Source: JBGAPH01 sp046349955 (lineage in GTDB: Bacteria; Planctomycetota; Planctomycetia; Pirellulales; JBGAPH01). From it: a DNA stretch of 64,000 nt. Positions 1 to 9,836 of the stretch are shown in pieces. The DNA is taken from NCBI GenBank assembly GCA_046349955.1, contig JAXMBI010000007.1, positions 186,001 through 250,000 on the forward strand, in the 5' to 3' direction. The notes below the pieces were generated by a model, which was given only the letters and a program-made list of their open reading frames with translations, was not told the DNA's origin and made no database searches. Position 1 is the stretch's first letter, and the number at the start of each line of letters is the position of its first letter. A program made the translations under genes and the position numbers.

Positions 1-2953
1 CTGACCACCTTGTATTGGAAGCTGTCGACGCCTTTGAACCCTGGCTCGGGCACGTACTGGAACGTGCCGTCGGAGTGCAGGTCGAGTTGGCCGTGGCTCG
101 GTCCCTCGACCAGCACCACCTGGTTGGGCACTGGCGTCATGTTTGCGACAAGCACTTCGAACGCGCCGACGTTGTTGAACGACGAGTTGCTGTCCATCGT
201 TCCCAGGAATAGCCGCGTAGCGCCAGCCGGCGCGCGCACCTGCTGGGGCGTGCCGTCGCTGGCCAGCCCGTCGCCGATGAAGAACGGCTGCCGCAACAAG
301 GGGGCGAGCTCGCCATAGCTCACGCCGTTGGCGACGTTCCCGGCGGGGCGGAAGTCGAGCGCGGCCGGCAACGCCTGGCCGGCGGGCGACGTGTCGTTGA
401 GGAACACGCCGATCAGAGAGTTGAGCGGCGCGTCCAGGTGGCAATGCCATTCTCGCCGCTCTTGTTGTGCAGCACGAAGCCGGCGCCATCGGCGGCCGCA
501 GGTTGCCCCGCCGGGCTGTTCGCCACGCTCCCCACCACGGCCGAGAACCGCAGCAACTGATTTCCCGCGAGCGGCAATCCTTGAAACTGAATGGGAGACT
601 GCGCGGGGCGCCGTGTCGGAAACGCTGGCGATCGTGCCGTTCGGCAAGCCGGCCAGCCACAGGTTGCCGGTGCTGGGAACGGCTTGCCACACCGGCGGCG
701 CCGGACCCGTGTCGGGCGCCTGGTCGTTCCCCAACACGCTGGTTCCTACGAGTGTTCCCGCTTCGTCGACCTGATAGGCGTCGTCGTTGGCCTTCGTGGC
801 CGGAAGGACGCGCTCGACGGTCAACTGCACCTCGGCAACAGCCGACTTGAGCACGCCGTCGCTCGCGCGGTAGGTAGTTGTCGACGCCGTAGAACTCGGG
901 TTGCGGGGTATAGCTGAACGTGCCGTCGGTGTTCAGCTTGAGGTCTCCGTGCAGGGGCGGGGCAACCAGCACGGCGCTGAGCACGTCGCCTTCGAGGTCG
1001 CTGTCGTTGGCGAGCACGCCCTCGGCGGCTTTGCCGATCGTGAGCGAGCCTCCTTGCGGGAGGCCATAAGCGTCGGCCACAGAGTCCGGTTTTGCCAGGC
1101 TGGGGCCACGCGAATGGTGACCGTCACCGGATCGGTTTCGTGCGTCCCGTCGCTCGTGCGATAGGTGAAGGTGTCGACGCCCACGTATCCGGCGTTCGGC
1201 AGGTAGGTGAACGTGCCGTCGGGATGGAATTCGAGCGCGCCCATGATCGACGTTGTCGACCACCGCGGCGGTGAGCGGGTCTTGTTGGGGATCGCTGTCG
1301 TTGGCGAGCACCCCCACCGACTGCTTGGCCAGCGACAGAATCTCGGCGTCGGAGAGCACGCGGTTGTAGATCCGCAGATCGTCGAGAAGGCCGCGCCAGG
1401 TATCGAGCGGGTTTCCCAAACCGCCATTGTGTCCGATGGTCCAGGTGGCGTTGCCGGGGTTGAACTCGCTCGGGCCGCTGGCCACGAGTGCGCCGTTGCG
1501 ATACACGGCCACCGTGTTCAACACGCGGTCGATCTGCACCGCGTAGTGCTCCCAAACGTCCAAGGCAGGAGCGGCCGGATCGAAGACGTTGCCTGAGCCA
1601 AAGCTTGGCCGGCGTCGGTGTTGGCCGAAACGGCGGGCGAAATGATGCGCGGGTTGTCGGATCGTCTCCCCGGTGCGGTAGGACCGGAACGTAAACGATA
1701 GCGGCTGAACAGGTCACCGTGCTGGGTGACTACGGCGTTGTTGTCGCCCAGCCGGGCCAGCGCGCCCCTGCCGGCCGTTCACCCACGGATCGGCATCGGG
1801 CGGCGTAACCAAGCAGCGGCTCCTTCGTTGCCGGACACGACGTCGTGGGCCACGCGGCCGTCGGTTTCGTCGAACGTCCAACGATGCACGAGTCCTGCGA
1901 GACGTCGCCCGCGGCCAGCGCCGAAAGCTGCGTGCCGGGGTCGACGTTGTAGCTGTCCGCCGCCGCCACGGGCGCGAGCGGCGCCGGCGCCACCGTGATG
2001 GTCACGGTGGCCTGGTCCGTCTCTGGGCCGCCGGCGATCGCCTGATACGTAAAGGTCTCGACGCCGGTGAAGCCGGGGTTGGGCGTGTAGGTGAACGTGC
2101 CGTCAGGCCCGAGCGCGAGCGTGCCGTGCTCCACGTTTTGCACGACCGACGCCTGCAGCGGCACGGCGTTCGGGCTCTGGTCGTTCTCGAGCACTCCGCT
2201 GGCCTGCGGATCGAGCTTGCCGGCCAACACGCGGGCTTCGTCGGCCGAGATCACCCGGTTGTAGATGCGCACGTCGTCGAGCAAGCCGCGCCAGGTGCCG
2301 CGCGGGTTGTCGAGGCCTTGGTGGCCGATGTGCCAGGGATAGTTGATCGGATCCATGGCGCCGTGCCCCGCGGCCACCAGCACTCCGTCTTGATACACCT
2401 GGACCTGCGAGGTCTGGCGGTCGATCGTCACCGAGTACTGTTCCCACACGTTCCGCAGCAGCGTGCGGGGCGCATAGACGCCGAAGGAGCCGATGCCCAG
2501 GCCCGCTTCGGTGTAGGCCGCGACCGGGGTGATGACACGGGGGTTGTCGAGCGTGAGTCCGGTCGAGTAGGACCAGAACGAAAAGGTGTATTGCTGAAGA
2601 TCGTCGCCCAGCGGCGTCGACACGACGTCAGCGTCGTCGAGCCAAGCCAGCGCCCCTCCCACCTTGCCGGGCACCCAGCGTTCTTCGGTGGGCGCCCAGT
2701 TGAGCAGCGCGCCGTCGTCGCCGCCGACCACGTCGTGGGCGATGTCGCCCGAGGTTTCGTCGAAGGTCCAGCGATGGATGAGGCCGAGCTTCACGTCGCC
2801 CAGGCCGTTGGCGACGAGCGTTTGCCCGGCCACGACCTGGTAGGCGTCGTCCGCGGCGACTGGATCGCCCGTCAGGAGCAGGCGGGCTTCGAGGAGTTCG
2901 GGGATGCCGCGAGCGCCGAGTGGCGACGCGCGTCGTACGGGGGGGCGTTTCAT
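1..2953 (-). pseudogene. Giant LEPR-XLL surface protein with LamG and cadherin-like repeats; frameshifted and truncated at window edge
   Basis: The ATG at 2953 opens a product beginning MKRPPVRRASPLG and carrying LEARLLLTG, the LEPR-XLL element of planctomycete exported proteins. Residues about 55-245 form a LamG/concanavalin-like domain (RWTFDETSGD, then LLDDVRIYNRV). A tandem-95/cadherin-like repeat follows (DGTFTYTPNPGFTGVETFTY). The first frame ends at 1730, after losing register near 1895. A second LamG domain and further repeats continue downstream but hop between the three reverse frames; I count at least six frame changes between 1895 and 1. The last 900 bases read like residues about 790-1010 of the neighbouring giant gene (NLWLAG, then a DGSF-like repeat). 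The 3' end lies outside the window. It is either a decaying paralogue or an intact gene with assembly indels. The protein is probably an extracellular adhesin or matrix component. Confidence 0.75.
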
Positions 2954-3031
2954 GGTCGTAGCGGGGGTGGGAAGGGGGCGCGCGGGTCTGCGGCGCGCGA
3001 GCGAAGTGGTTTGAGTGAGTTGGGAATGAGT

Positions 3032-6000
3032 CTAGGTCGCCTCATTGTCGTTGCCCGTGGCCGCCAGCGCCCAGTCGACCGCGGCCTGCCAGGCGAGATC
3101 GCCGGCGGAATCGCTCTGCGCAAGGGAGCGACTGCCCTGGACGCCGAAGTTTTGCTTGAGGATTCCGAAGTCGGTCAGGTCGACCTTCTGGTCGCCGTTG
3201 AAATCGCCTTTTGCGCGCGTCGTGCCCGAGCCGAAGTTCGCCTTCAGCAGCCCGAAGTCGGTGAGGTCGACGCGACCATCGCCGTTGGCGTCGCCCACGA
3301 GCGGGGGCACGCCGACGCGGAGGAAAACGTTGGCGGGCACGGACGAAGAGACACCATCGTTGGCCCGGTACGTGAAGCTGTCGTACCCGCTGAAGCCGGC
3401 AGCGGGAGTATACTGGAACGAACCGTCAGCGAACAAAGTCAGCGCGCCATGCTGCGGGGCGGTTTCGAGTTCCGCGGTAAGCGGCATCCCTCGGAGGGCT
3501 TCATCGTTGGCGAGCACGCCTACCAGAGACGGCTGAGGAATCGCCTCCACCCGTCCTTCGAGACGCAGGGCCATCGCGTTATAGCTGCCGGCGCCATTGA
3601 CCACACGCATCTGAATCGTGTTTTCGCCGGCGACGAATCTTCCTTGGCCTAGTTCGCTGAACTGATGCCACAGTTCAATTCCGCCTCCGAATCGCGCGAG
3701 CACGTTGACGCCGTTGATCCGGATCTCCTTCAGAACGTCATCGGCGGAAAAGCGGACATCGCGGAGCACTGCGGAGGCCGGATCGTAGCCGGTCAGATCA
3801 ACCTTGGTTTCGAACAGATAGTCGCCTGGCAACGCGGCGGGCGCAGGCAGAATCCAGCGCGAGTTGGGGGATCCGTCGTCCGGCAAGTAAGGCGTCGGAT
3901 AGGGCGACTGCATGACGAAGGGGGGTTGGCCGTCGAAGTCGCCGCCGACCAGTCGGTAGTCGAGATCCGGGGCCAAAAACTCCAGCTTCTCTCCCGCGGA
4001 GTCGTCGTAGCCGGTGCTGATGTCTTTGACGAGCGCGCGGCGGCCGGCGGCAAGCGTCGCACCCGGCGCGACGAAGTATTGGTCTTCCGCGGCGCGCGGA
4101 TCATTCTGTGCGGGTGTCACTTCGATGAACACGGTGGCAGGCGAGGTCGTCTGGCGACCGTTGCTCACGCGGTAGGTGAACTGGTCGACGCCCACGAACT
4201 CAGGCGACGGCGTGTAGCGAAAACGGCCGTCGCTGCTGAATTGGAGCGTTCCATGAGCGGGGCCACCCACCAACTCAGCCGCCAGAGCTTGGCCGAAAGG
4301 GTCGCTGTCGTTAGCCAGAACGCTAGGGGCGCCCGGAGGGGCCAAAGGCCGTGCCTCGACGAGGCCTTCCACGCGGAGCCCAAGCAGGTTGTCATTGCTG
4401 ACGAGCAACCGAACGGTATTCAGGCCTTCGTGAAACAAGCCCTGACCGATGTCAACCGCCGGAGTAAACGATTGCCGACTATGCGGCGCGCCTGCATAGG
4501 CAAGTTCGCCGTTGACGTACACTCCAACGAGGTAGCTGTCGGCCGCCCAGCGGAAGCCTTGGATCGTTGCCGTCGCCGGATCGAAGCCTGTCAGGTCGAC
4601 GCTGGCGTCGAAGAAATAGTTTGCGGGAGTGTTGTTGAAATCCCCTTCCGTTAAGCCCGTGACGCCAATCCAACGCGAGTCGGCAGAACTCGAATCCAAG
4701 AGCATGTCCGGGTACGGAGGATCGCCGGGCATCGCCACGGGCACGCTGCCTGGGTAGAAAGGGGCGCTTCCTGCGCCGATGCGATAGGTGTCGTCGAAAG
4801 CAAATCCTTCGAGTTTCGTCCCGGTGCGGTCGTCGATCCCCGTAGCCAGGTTCTGCACGACTCGCATTTCCTGGGAACGCAGTTCCACGCTCTGCGCGAC
4901 CTGGTAGTGGTCGTCGTTCGCCAGCGGCGCGAGCGCAGACGGCTGCACATCGAGTGATACGGTGGCAATGGCCGAGTCACCGTAGCGGCTGGAGATCTTG
5001 TAGCGGAACAGATCCGCGCCGTGATAGTCTAGCGCGGGAATGTAACGGAAGGAGCCATCGGCGCGCAGATCGAGATCGCCATGGGCTGGTCCTTCCACCA
5101 ACTCCAACTTCGTGGGAATGATCGCCGGGCTGCTGACTTCGACCTGGAACGCGCCGAGATTGTTAAACGACGCGTTGCCGTCCATGACGCCCAAGAACAA
5201 GCGTGTTGCATCTTGCGGCACGCGAATGAGCTGCGGAGTGCCGTCCGTGGCGCTGCCGTCGCCGATAAAGAAAGGTTGCCGCAACAGCGGCTGCAAATCG
5301 ACGAAGTCCGTGCCGTTCGGCACGTTGCCGGAGTTCGAACGGAAATCGAGCGACCACCAGGGAGTGGGAAGCCCTGCCGGCGAGTCATCGCTGAGGAACA
5401 CGCCGACGAGCGAGTTCAACGGCGCGACGATATTCGCCAATCCATTTTCCGCGCCCGATCCGTGCTGTACGAAAACCGAGGAGCCATCGGCCGGATAGAG
5501 CAGGCCTCCTTGAGCCCCGCTCGAAGCGCCCCCTGACGACTGGAACTGCAAGCTATCGCCCCCGGTGACGGGTACTCCCAACACTTGCACCGGCGACTGC
5601 GCCGGCGCCGAATCGAGGCCGCTGGCGGTCGATCCGTCAGGCATCCCCGCGAGCCACAGGTTCGATGTGGCGGGCACGTTGACCTCAAAGCCTGCTGCCG
5701 GCCCGGCGACCGGATAGCGGTCGTTGGCCAGCGGTCCCGAGGGGACCGTCAGGTGCGGAATGGGTTGCGCCCGAACCTCTCCCTCGACGCGTAAGCCCAT
5801 CGGCGTAGGCGCGCCAGGGTTGTTGAGCACGCGAAAGCGAATCGTATTGATTCCGTCCTTAAAAGCCCCTAGGCCCACATCCCCGGCATCTCGAAACGCG
5901 TTCCCTCCGTTGGGGCCCGGCGTGAACACTACGGCGCCGTTGATCGCAACATTGAGCAGCGTGTCGTCCGCGGCATAGCGTAGGGCGCTCAGCGTCGCCG

Positions 6001-7954
6001 TCGCCGGATCCCAGCCGGTAAGGTCAACATGCGTTTCCCAGTCGTAGGTGCCTGGCAAAACGGTCACGTCCAGCGGCGGGTTGGTGATCACCGCCAGCCA
6101 ACGCGACCCCTGCGACGCGTCGTCCGGCACGTAGCTGCCGAATGGATTGTTCCCCGGCAGCACGTTGGGAATCTGTCCGACCTGACCTCCGGTTCCCCCC
6201 GAACCGATGCGGTATTCGATGTCGGCGGCGCCGTCGACCAACTTCACCGCGTCGTCGTCGTTCCAACCCGTGCTGATGTTCTTGACCGTGCGCACCAAGC
6301 CCACGTCGAGCAGGCCATTTTCGGCCACGGTGTAACTATCGTTGGTCGCGACCGGACGCGGGTCGAAGGGCGCCACGGTCAACTGCACGTTCGCGGCGCT
6401 CGAGTTCAGCCCTCCGTCGTTCGCGCGGTAGGAGAACGCGTCTGTCCCGTGAAATCCGGGCGCCGGCGTGTAAACGAATGTTCCATCGGCATGGAGTTCG
6501 AGTTGACCGTGACTCGGAGCAGCCACGAGTTGCGCGGTCAGGGCGTCGCCATCGCTGTCGCTGTCGTTCTTCAGCACGCCTTCGGCCGCGATTGTCACCG
6601 CCAGCGGTGAACCTTCCGTCAGGTCGTAGGCATCGTCGACCGCCGTGGGAGGATGCAACACATCCTGCACGACGATCGTGACCGTAGCCGGCTCGGAGAG
6701 TTGGGCGCCGTCGTTGACGCGATAGCTGAACGCGTCGTTGCCGACGAAACCGGGAGCCGGGGTGTAGCTGAAAGTTCCGTCCGCGTTCATTTTGAACGCC
6801 GCCGCGTGAGCGGGAGGGTTGACGACCTCGGCCGCCAGCGGCAACGCATCGGGGTTCTCGTCGTTGCCCAGCACGCCAGGCATAGCGGCTCCGCTGAACA
6901 TCTTCAGGGCGTCTAAGTAGACGCCCGGGCCCGACAGTTCCGACTGCAAGAAGATCTTGTCGATCTGCGAAGCGACGCCGCGGAAATGGAGCGGCTGCGG
7001 GGGCGCGAACTCCTGATCGTCGACCTGCAGCTGGTAGGTTCGATTTCCGGTGTCGGCGGAAACCGAGAGGTGCGTCCACTGATCGGGATGCCAGGAGAAA
7101 CCCGTCTGCACATCGTTGCCGCCGTCGATGGCGACGATCTGGCCATCCTCGCGAAAGAGGATTACCGGACCGCCGCTGATCTCCGTGATGTCTCCGAGCG
7201 CGCTGTCCATGGTGTACACCACGAACCGCGAACCATTGGCGGGGCGCACGAAGACGTCGTAGCCGAACTGGCCGGTCAAGGGCGTTGCGAGCAGGCGTGC
7301 CGTGCCAGAGGTCGGCGCCAGCAACACCGCGCCGTCTCCTTCAACCACGGTCTCGCCGCGTACCAGATTGGGCTGACCGGTGCTCCAGGGCGCCGCCCAG
7401 CCGGTTTCTCCCACGCCTCGCCGATTGACCGCAGCCTGAAGCTGGTAGGGAGAGTTGGCGAGCGGGTCGGCCTCGAGCCCCGCGGCGTCATTGAAACCCG
7501 CCACGGCGCGAAGACGCCCCAGCCCCTCAACGGCCAAGGGTTCGCCTTCGCGCGTAACATAGACATCGCTCCGCGGCGTCACCGGCCCATCGGCCACGGG
7601 GAGCACGGTGATCTTCACCGTGGCGGGGTTAGATGCGGCTTTGCCGTCGGAGGCCTGATAGGTGAAGCTGTCTTCGCCGAAGAAATCGGCGGCCGGCTGG
7701 TAATGGAACGAGCCGTCGGCCGCCAGCTTGAGTTCACCGTGCTGCGGCGGGGTCGCCACTGCGGCTGAGAGCGGCGCGCTCGCCAGGTCGTTGAACAGCA
7801 CGCCGGGCACGGCGATCTGCAGGGGAGAGTCTTCCGAGACCACGAACTGATCGTTGACGGCCAGCGGTTCGCCGGCGAGCAGGCGGCGCGGCTCGAGCGA
7901 CTCAATCTGCTGGAATGAGGTCTTGATGCGTTGCTGCCGTGATTTGCGATCCAT
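3032..7954 (-). CDS. Giant LEPR-XLL surface protein with six cadherin-like repeats and dockerin
   Basis: This is an uninterrupted protein of about 1640 residues. I prefer the ATG at 7954 (MDRKSRQQRIKTSF), which has AGGA just upstream and places LEPRRLLAG near residue 20. A longer frame starts at 8065. At least six tandem-95/VCBS-like repeats are visible (for example DGSFHYQPAADFFGEDSFTY and DGTFSYTPAPGFVGNDAFSY). Between them lie three copies of a galactose-binding-like module marked by SRW...DLTGxDPATA...ADD. A LamG-like segment sits near residues 210-370. The C-terminus has two dockerin calcium loops (GDANGDGRVDLTDFG and GDFNGDQKVDLTDFG) and a short tail. The protein should be exported and act outside the cell. 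No enzyme motif is visible. It is a paralogue of the frameshifted gene 78 bases downstream. Confidence 0.88.
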   Translation of the reverse strand: MDRKSRQQRIKTSFQQIESLEPRRLLAGEPLAVNDQFVVSEDSPLQIAVPGVLFNDLASAPLSAAVATPPQHGELKLAADGSFHYQPAADFFGEDSFTYQASDGKAASNPATVKITVLPVADGPVTPRSDVYVTREGEPLAVEGLGRLRAVAGFNDAAGLEADPLANSPYQLQAAVNRRGVGETGWAAPWSTGQPNLVRGETVVEGDGAVLLAPTSGTARLLATPLTGQFGYDVFVRPANGSRFVVYTMDSALGDITEISGGPVILFREDGQIVAIDGGNDVQTGFSWHPDQWTHLSVSADTGNRTYQLQVDDQEFAPPQPLHFRGVASQIDKIFLQSELSGPGVYLDALKMFSGAAMPGVLGNDENPDALPLAAEVVNPPAHAAAFKMNADGTFSYTPAPGFVGNDAFSYRVNDGAQLSEPATVTIVVQDVLHPPTAVDDAYDLTEGSPLAVTIAAEGVLKNDSDSDGDALTAQLVAAPSHGQLELHADGTFVYTPAPGFHGTDAFSYRANDGGLNSSAANVQLTVAPFDPRPVATNDSYTVAENGLLDVGLVRTVKNISTGWNDDDAVKLVDGAADIEYRIGSGGTGGQVGQIPNVLPGNNPFGSYVPDDASQGSRWLAVITNPPLDVTVLPGTYDWETHVDLTGWDPATATLSALRYAADDTLLNVAINGAVVFTPGPNGGNAFRDAGDVGLGAFKDGINTIRFRVLNNPGAPTPMGLRVEGEVRAQPIPHLTVPSGPLANDRYPVAGPAAGFEVNVPATSNLWLAGMPDGSTASGLDSAPAQSPVQVLGVPVTGGDSLQFQSSGGASSGAQGGLLYPADGSSVFVQHGSGAENGLANIVAPLNSLVGVFLSDDSPAGLPTPWWSLDFRSNSGNVPNGTDFVDLQPLLRQPFFIGDGSATDGTPQLIRVPQDATRLFLGVMDGNASFNNLGAFQVEVSSPAIIPTKLELVEGPAHGDLDLRADGSFRYIPALDYHGADLFRYKISSRYGDSAIATVSLDVQPSALAPLANDDHYQVAQSVELRSQEMRVVQNLATGIDDRTGTKLEGFAFDDTYRIGAGSAPFYPGSVPVAMPGDPPYPDMLLDSSSADSRWIGVTGLTEGDFNNTPANYFFDASVDLTGFDPATATIQGFRWAADSYLVGVYVNGELAYAGAPHSRQSFTPAVDIGQGLFHEGLNTVRLLVSNDNLLGLRVEGLVEARPLAPPGAPSVLANDSDPFGQALAAELVGGPAHGTLQFSSDGRFRYTPSPEFVGVDQFTYRVSNGRQTTSPATVFIEVTPAQNDPRAAEDQYFVAPGATLAAGRRALVKDISTGYDDSAGEKLEFLAPDLDYRLVGGDFDGQPPFVMQSPYPTPYLPDDGSPNSRWILPAPAALPGDYLFETKVDLTGYDPASAVLRDVRFSADDVLKEIRINGVNVLARFGGGIELWHQFSELGQGRFVAGENTIQMRVVNGAGSYNAMALRLEGRVEAIPQPSLVGVLANDEALRGMPLTAELETAPQHGALTLFADGSFQYTPAAGFSGYDSFTYRANDGVSSSVPANVFLRVGVPPLVGDANGDGRVDLTDFGLLKANFGSGTTRAKGDFNGDQKVDLTDFGILKQNFGVQGSRSLAQSDSAGDLAWQAAVDWALAATGNDNEAT

Positions 7955-8353
7955 ATTCCTGGCGGGGGAGAGAGCGTCCTTGTTCTGCGGGGGAAATTCG
8001 CCCCGGCCGCGCAGGCGACGTAGCCCGCGCGGGGTCGTGGAAGACGGTAACGATTGTAACTGCACTAGCGTCGCGTGGCCAATTTTTGGCAGTTCGCAAG
8101 GCCCGCGGAGACAGAAGGTTACGTAGCGAACGAACTCGAGCCGATACCACCAAAAACTGCAGCGATCCGAACTGGCGCGCGGGGCGGCCTGCCCCTTTCA
8201 CCCCGGGCCCAGCGGCCGTATAACAAGCGTTTGGCGGCGAGGAACCCGTTGTCCTAGCGGTGTTTTGCGCTGCCGCGTGCGTTCGCTGTCCCCCACGGTT
8301 TCGAAACGCGCCCCGAGCACGTTTTTGGCGACGCTAGCAGCCGGTTCGTTGTC

Positions 8354-9814
8354 ATGAGCGATATTCTGATTCAATACGACCGCGTGCCGGCGATCACGTG
8401 GGTCTACCTCTCGTCGTTGCTCACGATCGGGCTGTTCTTCAAGTTCAGCCGCTTTTGGAGCATTCGCAACCTTGACCTCGTGGCCCTGATTCTCCTGGCG
8501 CCCGGCATGTTGCTGGTGCTGACAGGGCGGGCAACCGCTCCGAACCAGAATCCAAGTGCAGATTCTGCGGCGGAGGTTCTTCGCCAGGGGGCGGCGCCTG
8601 CGACAGTCGCCTTGGCCGCCGCCGACCAGCCCCATCCGCCCACGACCGGCCAGGTGGTGGAGCACGTCGGCTATATCTGGCTGTTTGTCGTGGGCGGATT
8701 CCTGCTCGTGCGACTGCTGCTCGACCCGGCCATGATCCGCCGGCCGCTGCTCGAGCCGAATCTAACGGCCGGAGGCATGACCTTTCTCGGGTTGTCGCTG
8801 TTGATCTTCTTGATGGCCAACGTGCTTACCGGGCCCATGACGGAGGACGACCTCGTTGGCCCCAAGGCCGCCGAGCGGCTCCAGACGGGCGAGGCCGCGT
8901 CGGCCGACGACGAGAGCACCAGCTTAGAACGGCACGGCCCCGGGTTTCCCACGTTGTTCTTCCTGCCCAAGATCGTCACGAGCGGACTCCTGCGCACCGA
9001 CGCCCAGTCGCCGCGCGAGCAGCGGGAGATGGTTTTTGTGGCGACCGCCCGCACGATGGCGCTGCTCTCGCAGTTGGCGGTGGTGCTGGGGATCGTGCTG
9101 ATCGGCTACCAGCACTTCGACAACATTCGCACCGGCATCGCCGCCGCCGCGCTCTATCTGCTGCTCCCCTACACGGCGCAGATGACGGGGCGCGTCGACC
9201 ACGTGCTGCCGGCGGCCCTGCTGGTGTGGGCTGTGCTCAGCTACCGGCTGCCGCTGGTGTCGGGCCTCCTCATGGGCCTGGCGATCGGCGTGGTCTACTA
9301 CCCGGCGTTTCTGCTTCCTTTGTGGATCAGCTTCTATTGGGCGCGGGGCCTGAAGCGTTTTGTCGGGGGAGTGGCAGTCACGCTGGCCATCCTTACGCTG
9401 TCACTGGCCTTCACCTCGAGCAGCTTCGAGATGTTCTTGGCCCAAGCCCGGCAAATGTTCGGCTGGCGTTCGCCGCTGGCGGTCACCGCCGACGGCTTCT
9501 GGCGCCCCGAGTTCCAGGACCAGGTGTTTCGCATGCCGGTGCTGGTGCTGTTCGTCGTCATGTGCATCAGCTTCGCCATCTGGCCCGCTCAAAAGAACCT
9601 GGGCACGCTCATGAGCTGCTCGGCGGCCATCATGCTGGGCACGCAATTCTGGCATGCCCACGGCGGCGGGCTGTTCATGGCCTGGTATCTGCCGCTCACG
9701 CTGCTCACGGTGTTTCGCCCGAACCTGGAAGACCGGGTGGCGCTGAGCGTGCTGGGCGAAGGGTGGCTGGCGCGGCGGCGAACCCAGCTGTGGCGAACCA
9801 TGCGCGCGGCTTGA
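8354..9814 (+). CDS. Multi-pass membrane protein, possibly GT-C/GT87-like
   Basis: This 486-residue protein starts at an ATG after a 290-bp region with no recognised gene. I see about ten hydrophobic segments, including residues 13-31, 40-58, 105-125, 145-165, 225-250 and 270-335. A hydrophilic loop lies at residues 170-215. The stretch GRVDHVLPAALLVWAVLSYR followed by GLAIGVVYYPAFLLP recalls the polytopic core of DUF2029/GT87 mannosyltransferase-like proteins. The Asp-containing first-loop motif expected of an active GT-C enzyme is not obvious, so the activity is unproven. The gene converges on the metzincin gene with a 22-bp gap. It has no obvious operon partner. Confidence 0.7.
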   Translation: MSDILIQYDRVPAITWVYLSSLLTIGLFFKFSRFWSIRNLDLVALILLAPGMLLVLTGRATAPNQNPSADSAAEVLRQGAAPATVALAAADQPHPPTTGQVVEHVGYIWLFVVGGFLLVRLLLDPAMIRRPLLEPNLTAGGMTFLGLSLLIFLMANVLTGPMTEDDLVGPKAAERLQTGEAASADDESTSLERHGPGFPTLFFLPKIVTSGLLRTDAQSPREQREMVFVATARTMALLSQLAVVLGIVLIGYQHFDNIRTGIAAAALYLLLPYTAQMTGRVDHVLPAALLVWAVLSYRLPLVSGLLMGLAIGVVYYPAFLLPLWISFYWARGLKRFVGGVAVTLAILTLSLAFTSSSFEMFLAQARQMFGWRSPLAVTADGFWRPEFQDQVFRMPVLVLFVVMCISFAIWPAQKNLGTLMSCSAAIMLGTQFWHAHGGGLFMAWYLPLTLLTVFRPNLEDRVALSVLGEGWLARRRTQLWRTMRAA

Positions 9815-9836
9815 GCCGGGCGCCCGTCGCGGCAAG

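Noticed and set aside
2126..3652. 508-residue forward ORF spanning two genes
   Set aside because: Antisense to both giant surface genes and crosses their gap; no family features.
3032..7954. CRISPR-like periodicity
   Set aside because: The repetition is at protein level (tandem-95 modules of variable DNA sequence), not short identical repeats with spacers.
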